DNA of 64,000 bases, from the NCBI GenBank assembly GCA_977006965.1, contig OZ345371.1:1302001-1366000 (forward strand), written 5' to 3'. Below the pieces are notes generated by a model that made no database searches, had not been told where the DNA came from, and worked only from the letters and a program-made list of their open reading frames with translations. Positions 46,368-55,154 of the stretch are shown one piece after another (the stretch's first letter is position 1; every line of letters begins with the position of its first letter). The DNA is from Phymatolithon calcareum. Its lineage: Eukaryota; Rhodophyta; Florideophyceae; Hapalidiales. The translations under genes and the position numbers were made by a program.

Positions 46368-47335
46368 CTAGAGAATCTCGAACTCATCCACATCGTTAGC
46401 AACTCCATACTGCTCGAAAAATGCCTTCATCTCAATACAGACTACTTTTTCCGAGCTATCTCGCCAGGCCAAGTTGTATTTGTTGTCAATATGCGTCTGC
46501 ACTGCAAACGGAAGTTGGATTCGTGCAAAAGGTATCACGTTATCCGTGCTACGCTCACGAACCTTCCTGAGCGAATCCTCAAATCCGGTTAATTTTGGAT
46601 GAAAAACTTGGAGTTCTCCCGGTGAATTAGTGTTCAGCCACTTCTTGTGCATCATTTCCAAATCAACCAAGGGAGAAGGCCAGTCGACTGCAAGGTCGAG
46701 ACTCATGCCACCGGGCAAAACTGAAATGGAAAAGTCGCCTGACTGTACCCCTGAGGGCAGTACAATAGCCGCAGTTATCCTCTTCGTCATTGTAACAGAC
46801 TCTTTCCAGATCGACAGCAAATAAAGCGGTTTGAAAAACTTCTCCCCTGCCGTCACCTCAGATCCAGCCTCTGTGTCTTAAAAATCATCCTCGCTGTCAG
46901 TGACATCCACAACTCCTGCTAAAGCCCGGCGCTTCTTTGAGGTATGCCCGAAAGTGGATTAACGGTTGAGCCCGTCGTCTTCCGCCTCCATTTGAGCAGC
47001 TGCGCAGAAATATAGGTTAGTTCGATTTTTCAATGTGAACATATAGGACGTAACAAAAATGAAAAAATTGACGAACCTTCAATGAACTCTTTCTTAATAT
47101 TATTGTAACAAGTTCGGAAATTATTAAGCTTTTGCTCTTTGAAAACTTCTTCCGAGTTTCAAACAGTTTTAGGATCTATGTTGGGAGTGATGTCGTCCAC
47201 TTTAAACTTCATGCGTAGAAGCTGCACTGCTTCCGACTTCTGTGTGAGCCTTTTGGACTTTCTTGACAATTTGATGTCGAGATACAGTGTTGAATAAGAG
47301 CTGTACCGTCCATGAAGCGTGGTAAAGCGGTACAG
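46368..47335 (-). pseudogene. decayed gene of unknown family with nuclear-protein features
   Basis: Minus-strand reading runs from about 47330: YSSYSTLYLDIKLSRKSKRL, EAVQLLRMKFKVDDITPNID, EEVFKEQKLNNFRTCYNNIK. A probable intron follows (donor near 47073, acceptor CAG near 47000). The next frame begins MEAEDDGLNR, passes KKRRALAGVVDVTDSEDDF, then FKPLYLLSIWKESVTMTKRI, AAIVLPSGVQSGDFSISVLP, GGMSLDLAVDWPSPLVDLEM and ends DEFEIL. Three in-frame stops interrupt it (one in the first part, two in the second). A basic KKRR patch beside an acidic serine stretch suggests a nuclear protein. A transposon origin is possible but unproven. Confidence 0.55.
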
Positions 47336-48692
47336 ATTGGGATGAATGTTCGGGATAGGTAGGATTTATTTAGCTCAGTTTGTTTATAAATCCCTTTTGA
47401 GAATTCTAAGAACCCTAATCATGCTATTTGTTATGAAGGGCGAAAGCTTTAGAGCGGAAGACAGAGAAACAATACTCTTGCCTTGTGTTGGCCTGACTTT
47501 TGCTGTCCCCTTGTAGATATCTGGATGATTTTCGCCTTACTAGATGAAGCAATAATAACCTGTAGGTACGAATATTTGCTCAGTGGACGAGGAGCAGGCT
47601 ACAGGCCTGTCGCTTAATAAGAATGTAACAGGGAGCCTTCGGCGAGATAATAAAACTATGCAAATAATATGTACATTTTTTCATTGAAATTTTGAGAAAA
47701 AGTATAAGGTGATGTAGGATACAGGGCGATAATCAGACGTGACACCTTTGTTGTTGATAAAATCTAATGAACAGAGCTTTCGAAAATTTTCGCGATATTT
47801 TCGCGAAAGCTTTGCTTCTTCTAAATGACTGTTTCACAAAACCGTAAAGTTCAGGCAGCGAAAGATGGTCGATACTGGGGTCTTCGCATCCCGTTTTTCG
47901 GAAATAATTAATCTTATCAACGTCTTCTACAAGAATATAAGCACCGTTGTATAAAAATCTAGAATTACAGGCTTCAAAATGACTTTTTTCTTCGAAATTC
48001 CGCGGTTTCGGGCGAAACATCCGTTCCAGTTTAGTCAATGATTGCCTCTAAACGATATTTTCAAAAAACATTTGGTATAAATGTAAGGACCCTATCTATA
48101 CCTTCATACGTGTTCCTTCGGCAGCAGTATGTGATCAGGCTATAGGCTTTCTTTCGCTCTCTTTGTTTAGGCTAGTTTTCTCCATTCGAAAGTTTTGGAT
48201 AAGGTAGGCAAAAGCTAGCGAAAGTATAAAATGTGCAACAATCTCGATAGCCACGGTCAGAAATTAACATCAACGTAGTCGGCTCTTGTACGCCCTACAC
48301 AGAGAGAGTGTTTTATGTTACAAACTTGCTGTGATATTTTTGGGAAGCAATATTGATTACAGATCAAAAATGTCTTTGTGCACTCTATGTATGTAAAGTC
48401 ACAGATACGTATTGCAGAAATATCTTACCGACTCAGATTATTCAGGCAATAAGTGATTTGTTTTTAATTGGTTCTGAAAAATTTTGTCATGAAAAACTAT
48501 ATCAGAAATATAAGAAATTTTCATTTCGAGAGTGTAAGTACATTTATGAACTGTATAATTTTAGAGCTATGTCTTCCAGAAGTAACAACACAATCTGATG
48601 CTCTACAATTATTATGATACGATCCTCCAAACTATTACTACTTATATACTGGATCAGATCTTAAAAATAGACATGCAAACCCCGCACAACGG
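47336..48692. other. AT-rich intergenic, nothing recognised
   Basis: Frames at 47733-48038 (minus) and 48353-48598 (plus) have no recognisable domain. The interval presumably includes the 5' part of the plus-strand Harbinger element. Confidence 0.35.
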
Positions 48693-49581
48693 ATGAGTTC
48701 TTTCATTCCATTAGAGCGTGCTATCTTTACAGTCATCGCCGAGCCTATGCTTCGCAATGCCTCTGGTTTAAGTGTCCTCGTTTCGTATCGTCGATATCGA
48801 GCTCTTTTCGGTGCCTTCCCCATCGCTTGTGCAACGGTATGGAATTTAATTGGAAGTGGTATGCCGCCAAAATCAACTCCTGAGCATTTTCTATGGTCAT
48901 GCATGTTTTTAAAAACATACGCTTCTGAGCAAAACAATAGACTCATAGCACAAGTCGACGAAAAAATCTTCAGAAAGTGGAATTGGATTGTCTTGCATCT
49001 GATCTCTACTCTTAACGTGGTAAGTCTTTTTCATTTTTAAACTCTATTTATTATCTCGGCTCTAATTCTAAGGCTTGTTCTAGATACTCTGGGAAAATCT
49101 CTTTTGTAGAAGAAATCTCTATTGGTGCCCGGTCTCTGTTGACGGAACTGATTGCAGAATATACGAGCCCACACCATTTAGTACAAAATGGTACTAACAT
49201 AAATTTCATGGACCAGGATTGCGCTATGAAGTTGAAGTATGTATTTCAACTGGTCATATCGTATGGGTACACGGGCTGTTCCCTTATGGTTCGTACAGTG
49301 ATGTTCGTATTTTTCGGAATGGTATGAAGAGTGCGCTTTTAGATGGAGAGAAGGTGGTTGCCGATGGACGCTACAGAGATAGCGCTATTTCCGGTTTATT
49401 TCACAGTGAGGCGCGGGCGAGACATGAAACAGTGGATCGCGGATTCAAAAAATTCTCTGTACTAGGACAACGTCTTAGAGACAGTCTAAGTTTGCATTCC
49501 AGTTGTTTCCATGCGGTGGCAAATCTAACGCAGATAATGATACGGAAAGGAGAACCACTCTTTGGAATTGATTGCAACTAA
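48693..49581 (+). pseudogene. PIF/Harbinger transposase (DDE_Tnp_4), one intron, one stop
   Basis: Exon 1 (48693-49019) encodes FGAFPIACATVWNLIGSGMP and DEKIFRKWNWIVLH. A 64-bp intron (49020-49083, donor GTAAGT, acceptor TTCTAG) follows. Exon 2 reads SVDGTDCRIYEP, GLRYEVEVCISTGHIVWVHG, SYSDVRIFRNGM, GRYRD, ARARHETVDRGFKKF and FHAVANLTQIMI to a stop at 49579-49581. This matches the DDE fold of Harbinger transposases: Asp in VDGTD, Asp in SYSDVRIF and Glu in RHETV are present. The only break is an in-frame TAA at 49195-49197. It looks like the best preserved transposase in the window. Confidence 0.88.
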
Positions 49582-50429
49582 AATCATCGACTTATACGTC
49601 CAAAGGGTGCAACCAGGAATTCGCCACTCGCTAGATTTCCAAACTGGTGATCTGGCAAAGGGGCAGCTTCTAAAAATTCGCCACTTTGCTAACGACACAC
49701 GTGCAGTGCAACTGGCCAATAAAAACGCAGCCAGTAGCCGCCAAATTTGCAAAGGCAAACAGCAACGATACCCGTACGAGAATGCTTGTGGTTGCCTGCT
49801 GCTCGTACTCCATAAATGCTAACAGGGCGTTAGCCGATCGCTCTCGGATCGTTACCAATCCGATCCACTCTTCCGAATCCGCATCTTTTTTCGTTCTACT
49901 GTGCTGTGGTCGTCGCGATATCCCAGACAACCGACAACTGCTCTCCTCAAAATCCATTGTCAAGTGTCGGCAGTACATCATTGCTTCAGCGGGTACCGCG
50001 TCTTCTACCGACTCCCAAACACCCGCAGTCCACTGGGTCTATCCGTGCTCCTCCGAGCTCATTGTCCGAGGCAGTTCATGTTTCTTTTTCACCAGGTGTC
50101 CCGGGCTTACTGCCGAGAGATGCAGCGCCACAGACCTCTATGCCACAGTTCCACAATCCCGCGCTCCCGCTTGCGCCTGGGCTCACAGGGTACGGCGCCT
50201 CTGGCTATTCTACCGCTACATGTGGCGCTGACGCCCAGCTGCGCCTTTTCCAAGCCAACCCGACTGCAGCGTCTATTCCTGCCGCCACTTCTGTTTCGAG
50301 CGGTGCACGAGCTGAGCAAACTCTTCGTGCCCTGCCATGAGCAGCGCAAATGCTGGACGAACGCCTGGAAATCGCACCAGTAGCGGACGTGCGCAAAATG
50401 CCAGCAATACTGGAGGGAAGAAGGGCTTT

Positions 50430-51657
50430 GCCGTTTGTCACTTGCGCGGATGCGGCGAAGGCGCTATCTCAGAGAAGGCAGTGACCGGGCGGTGTCCTCT
50501 CGTGGCAAAGCTTTTTTGAAATAAGGCCAGATGAGAAAGCTATTCTACTGTCATGCCAACTTTCCGGAAATTTCAACCCAACATGAATAACCTCGCCAAA
50601 AAAGTTGCACACAAACCGATTAGTTACCTTTACATTCTGTGTGTAGCCTTCGTAGTACGCATTCTGTGTACCTACGTCAACTTAGTCCGAGCAAGGCATT
50701 CTGCCACCGTCTATGACACCGAATACGCCCTCAAGCAGCTCACCGCATGCGCTGTTTCGTTTTAACTTCTCATTCGACGCCTCCATCTCCGCCACACGCG
50801 GCCAGTGAACTTCAAACTCTGGTCTAGACTTGTCCTTAACGACCTTCAGTAACACCTCCAGAGCGTAGTCAATCCAGTCGTACGCAGAGCTTGGAACGAT
50901 TCCAAACACAGTGCAGAGACGGTATGCTGTGCAACGGGTTTTCAGGTACCCAAGCGCGATGCCAACGAGATCAATAGTTGACAACTGCAGTTGTCTGTCC
51001 CTAGTCTTAGGGCCCGTCCTTTATGGTCTGCCAAAGTTTGTCCTTGTGCGCTCAATTTGAAATGCAGGAAGCATGAAGTCAGTAATTGCGGCTTTTATGA
51101 AGTTTGTCGCAATAATAAAATCCCCAGGGCCTCCGAAAGTGAGAAGTAGCTGCCATGGTGTGGCGTCCAACACCACTATCATACCCTCCATTTCCTATAA
51201 GACTAGCTCCCTCCAAATTGTTATTCCAACTTGCATTTACAGCAAGCCCTTACAGATATCATTACAGTCATTACAGTACCGTAGGTTTCGATGCGTACTT
51301 ATACCATGAAGGATCACCAAGGGAAAACTCTAGAAACGCTGCTTACACTGTAAGCATTACAGCGGCGCTTGCGGCGGGCTAGGAAGCCGCGAAGCGGCTT
51401 CCAGATTCTTCCATTGATTCATTTCTCATACTTCCAAGTCATTCTTGATCCAATTCTTTTTCTATAAAGGTCGCCGCGAAGCGGCGCCCTCGGCGTTTGC
51501 CAGGAAACAACCCGACCACAGCCATTCTGCCAACTTTTGCGTTTAACAACCCCACATATGGGGTTGTTGAAATGCCGAATGGACGAAGAAGGGCCGGGCG
51601 ATGGAACCGTGGTTGTGGGAGTCGTTGTTTTCTTTGCTTATCCATCGCAAGTACCAT
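50430..51657 (-). pseudogene. second PIF/Harbinger-like transposase, interrupted by a solo LTR
   Basis: On the minus strand the frame starts near MDKQRKQRLPQPRFHRPALL, is interrupted by the 398-bp LTR, and resumes as LLLTFGGPGDFIIATNFIKA and FMLPAFQIERTRTNFG. It continues with IALGYLKTRCTAYRLCTVFG, GVFGVIDGGRMPCSD, QNAYYEGYTQNVKVTNRFVC, FGEVIHVGLKFPESWHDSRI and DSAFAA. The last blocks are the DDE_Tnp_4 core (DGGRMPCSD, then ESWHDS, then LL-DSAF). Stops occur near 50682 and 51030. It belongs to a different subgroup from the plus-strand Harbinger at 48.7 kb. The C-terminal end beyond about 50430 is not clear. Confidence 0.75.
51159..51556 (-). repeat. solo LTR, copy 3 (398 bp), inserted in the Harbinger gene
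   Basis: On the minus strand it begins TGTGGGGTTGTTAAACGC and ends TTGGACGCCACA. The TG and CA termini with inverted TGTGG/CCACA are typical of LTRs. Flanks CATGG (51154-51158) and TATGG (51557-51561) agree at 4 of 5 positions, a 5-bp target duplication. Two perfect GC-rich hairpins with GAA loops (GCCGC-GAA-GCGGC type) lie inside. An internal segment of about 80 bases is missing from the other copies. Confidence 0.85.
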
Positions 51658-52513
51658 GACACCGAGAGCCGCGGCGGACGCCGCTACGGCGGCGATATAT
51701 TACGCTGCATTTCAAGAGTGCGTACACAGGCCTTTGCCAAATTGGGAAAATTTCTGCGGCGGTGCCATACACCGGAGTACAAGGTTGTACTCGGAGTCCA
51801 GCACGGTGGTTTCTGGACGTGAACGGTCAAGTAGTAGAAGTGGGAATCTGGCGAGGGGTTCCGGTACCCCTTTCCAGAGCTCCAGAAGTACGGAAGTTCT
51901 TCCAGGTTTTGTGCTCGAACATTGGTCTAAAAAATCAATCATAAGCTCAAGTAGCGAAATTGCAAATTCCTGGTTGCACCCAATATCTTGTGTAGATTTC
52001 GCAAAATGAAATATTAGCGTTTATATTAGAAATAATATTTTTGTCTCTAATCTTTTATTTCGAAACTTCCCGCACCCCCCAGCGAAATTGAGCAACCTTG
52101 TTCGCGGCTCGGCGAAGCGCCGACGTGTTGAATATGCTTCGTGCAACCGAATCAAAGAAGTTTACAAATTTCATGCATGCACCGTGGATTAGGCATTGAC
52201 GATATCCAGATATCGAATAGTCTAAGAATCTTAAAATTTGGATAAATTTCTGCCTATACCGTATTCGTGGAGGCCTCTTGTTTTTTCAAAAGAGAGGATA
52301 TTCTAAAAGATCCATTTAACGAGGAGAATTGACTGTACTGTATTCCCCGTCAGTTTTGACATACCTGATAGGGATGGCAGATTTCGTCCAGTATGAATTT
52401 GCTGACATTGACAGTACCAGGACTCTGGTTGGCTGGCTCTTGGCAGCACTGCACAAGCACCTTACCGTCCCGCTTCGTCATTAACCGGGAACAAGGGTGG
52501 CAAATCCCAGACC
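51658..52513. other. intergenic upstream of the reductase gene
   Basis: No coding region is supported. The plus-strand frame ending at 52009 overlaps the Harbinger remnant and looks spurious. A short GC hairpin, TCGGCGAAGCGCCGA, sits at about 52110-52124. The reductase promoter must lie towards 52513. Confidence 0.4.
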
Positions 52514-53548
52514 ATGTCGATTCGAGTTGCCGTTAGCGGAGTGACGGGCTTCATTGGCGGCCATATTGCGCGGGATCTTCTCCGCAAGGGCTACATTGTA
52601 CATGGCACAGTCCGCAAGAACACCCCAGAGCGTTTGGCGCACCTCACAAGCGAGCCGAGCGCCGCCGACAGCCTAGAGATATTCGAGGCAGATCTCACCA
52701 ATCCTGGTTCCTTTGACAATGCCGTCAAGGAATGCAAGTACGCAATGCACGTCGCGTCGCCGTATACAATGACCGTGAAAGACCCCCAGAAGGAGCTTGT
52801 GGACCCTGCAGTGAACGGCACCCTGAGTTTTCTCCGCAGCTGCAAGGCCGCTGGTGTGGAAAAGGTTGTGCTTACCTCGTCCGTCGCCGCGGTTTCCGAC
52901 GAGGGCCGCCTTAACTACACGTTCACGGAGAAGGACTTCAACACCAAGAGCTCACTCACACGACTCCCCTACTACTACAGCAAGTACATGGCTGAGCAGG
53001 CCGCGTGGGATTTCGTGGAGAAAGAGGCTCCGAGTATGAAGCTCGTGGTCATCAACCCATTTCTCGTTGTTGGGCCCAGCCTCACGAAGGCGAAGACGGA
53101 ATCAGCCGATGTTCTTGTGAATGCAATCAATGGTGTGTTCTATGGGATTGTTGATCTTATGTGGACGTTTGTGGGTGTGCGTGATGTAAGCAAATGCCAT
53201 ATTCTTGCAATGGAGTCTGATACTGCAGAAGGACGCTACATTTGTGCGGCGACGGAGAAACCATTGCATCTGCGAGATGTGTGTGAAATATTGCGTGACA
53301 AAGGCTATAATCCACCGATGAGGGATCTAACTAGTCCTTGGATTTCTTCTCTGATGAAGGCCACGAGCTACATAGTTCCCGGTGGTCAGGGCGGCTACTA
53401 CATGCGAAACCATCTTGGTACTCCGCTTCTTGCTTCGAATTCGAAAATAAAGAGCGATCTGGGCGTTACTTTCATGGACCCGAAGACCGTTCTGGAAGAA
53501 ACTGTCGACGATTTAGTCAAGTGGGGACATCTCTCGAAGACGTCATAA
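52514..53548 (+). CDS. NAD(P)H-dependent reductase, dihydroflavonol-reductase-like (extended SDR)
   Basis: This intronless frame of 344 codons encodes a complete extended short-chain dehydrogenase/reductase. The N-terminal GVTGFIGGH (residues 9-17) is the Rossmann glycine motif, and VRK near residue 34 fits NADP(H) preference. SS at about 122-123, Tyr153 and Lys157 (YYYSK) supply the catalytic Ser-Tyr-Lys set. VINPFLVVGPS follows as in dihydroflavonol 4-reductases and related cinnamoyl-CoA or methylglyoxal reductases. The later VGVRDVSKCHILAMES block and the length agree with that family. The substrate cannot be read from the sequence; flavonoid synthesis is not expected in red algae, so an aldehyde or ketone reductase role is more likely. 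The start ATG has a purine at -3 (ACCATGT), and no signal peptide is seen. Confidence 0.92.
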   Translation: MSIRVAVSGVTGFIGGHIARDLLRKGYIVHGTVRKNTPERLAHLTSEPSAADSLEIFEADLTNPGSFDNAVKECKYAMHVASPYTMTVKDPQKELVDPAVNGTLSFLRSCKAAGVEKVVLTSSVAAVSDEGRLNYTFTEKDFNTKSSLTRLPYYYSKYMAEQAAWDFVEKEAPSMKLVVINPFLVVGPSLTKAKTESADVLVNAINGVFYGIVDLMWTFVGVRDVSKCHILAMESDTAEGRYICAATEKPLHLRDVCEILRDKGYNPPMRDLTSPWISSLMKATSYIVPGGQGGYYMRNHLGTPLLASNSKIKSDLGVTFMDPKTVLEETVDDLVKWGHLSKTS

Positions 53549-55154
53549 TTAACGAAATTCCGAAAAGGGAGATTCGGATCAACGATGAATCCCCTTATGC
53601 TTGCGCCAGTTATCAGGCTGAGCATCTTGCATTTCGGCGTCTGCTTCTTGATACCCTTTTGAGAGCGACATGAGCCCAGATTAAAGGTGTTTTGTGACCC
53701 TATGGACCAAGGCCTTGGCAGAAGGTTAGTCGCTGTACAAAACCTTTAGTAAGTTTCCAGACATCGGTACGCGATCACCGTGACAAACCGAGGATCTAAT
53801 GCTACTACTCCTCATTTGCTCTCACAAGTTTACTCATATTGGATTCTACCGATTCTACGCCAAACCTCTTCATATCACATCAGACTTCTTCGAGGTCGTC
53901 CCAGTACCGCTGCTGTAAAATTATTGCGTCAAGGTCGAGCACATGGGCTGCTTCATGTGCATCCCCTGGCACCCAGGGCACCATCTAATCACGAGTTGTC
54001 TTTTCTCATAGTTGCCGTACAACATCGTTGCCCACGGGAGAGTTATGAACTACCAAACTCTTCGCATGTTGCACCCATGTGACAATTCATTTTAACGGAA
54101 GTGTTCCGCCGGCTACATCAACTGCTCCAGGGCCTGCTCGCTACAAAAATCCACAAAATGGGTGTTAACTGCTTGCAGGATGTCGCGCCCTTCGAGCCGC
54201 GCTGATGACATGGCTATTTTGACACCGATATCTCATAGTGCAGGTGAGAGCCGTGGTGCCTTTGCAGCGCAAGATATATGCTCCCGCAACGCCCGGGATC
54301 GCAAGGCTTCCAACCACAACCGCGACGTCATCGACAAAAACGGAGTCTCGAAGAGGGTCCACAGCTGGTAACACTCGTACTACGGCGCAACCCTTGCGCA
54401 AAATAGAGACATATTCTTTATGCAATGCGCCTGCAACTGCGACGTTTATGTCTCTAGGCTACATGCCGAGCGCAAGAAATGCCGACGGTAACGATGCGGG
54501 AACGGAGCACGTGATGACCACGCCTACATTGCATTATGTTTTCACTGGATAGATAAGCCACGGGCGTGAGAGCGTCTCCGTAGTCGGAAATGTGGGACCG
54601 GATAGGAATGCCGATGAGTCTTGAGACTTCGTGAGCATCAAAAGGTTAAAAGTTGCGGCTGATGGTACGACACGTGACTTTTGGTTTTTCGAACAATCCA
54701 ATTGGATGATGGAGGCGGAATGAAATGGAGTATCGATTAATCAGCTGCCGAGTTCATATTGGTCAGAGAAATGTTTGATAAATCGCTAAAAATCATGAAT
54801 GCTCTGTATGAAAAGTGCAAATATCTGGAACATTTTTTCTCTCTTTTCAAAAAAGAAACCAATTAGAAGGCTATTTTCATACTCAGTTTTAGAAGGCTTC
54901 AATATTCAAGTGGACACGTGTACAGTCAAGCTGGCATTAAGATTCTAGCACCATGATCAACGTCTGTCATGTTTCGTTCGTCCCGACGCCATTGGCCAGC
55001 AATACTTCTGTCCGCATCTTTCAGGTCAGCCCCTCAGTTATGGATCACGAAAGACCGGATCTACGCGTGCTCGAGCAGCGCTTAGTGTCTTTCTTTCCAT
55101 CTCACGGGTGATTTCTCCCGCATTTCGGAGGCGACACAGAGCGCCAACACAGCG
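53549..55154. other. intergenic between reductase and TPS genes
   Basis: No gene is recognised. Overlapping frames on both strands near 54165-54550 are somewhat coherent but match nothing I know. The TPS promoter and 5' leader should lie near 55150. Confidence 0.4.

Noticed and set aside
49906-50519. Pro/Ser-rich plus-strand ORFs considered as the Myb-like second gene of a Harbinger
   Set aside because: No clear SANT helices could be read; the minus-strand Harbinger remnant overlaps the end of this interval.
54162-54552. Overlapping ORFs on both strands
   Set aside because: Somewhat coherent sequence but no recognisable family and no clear start or stop context.
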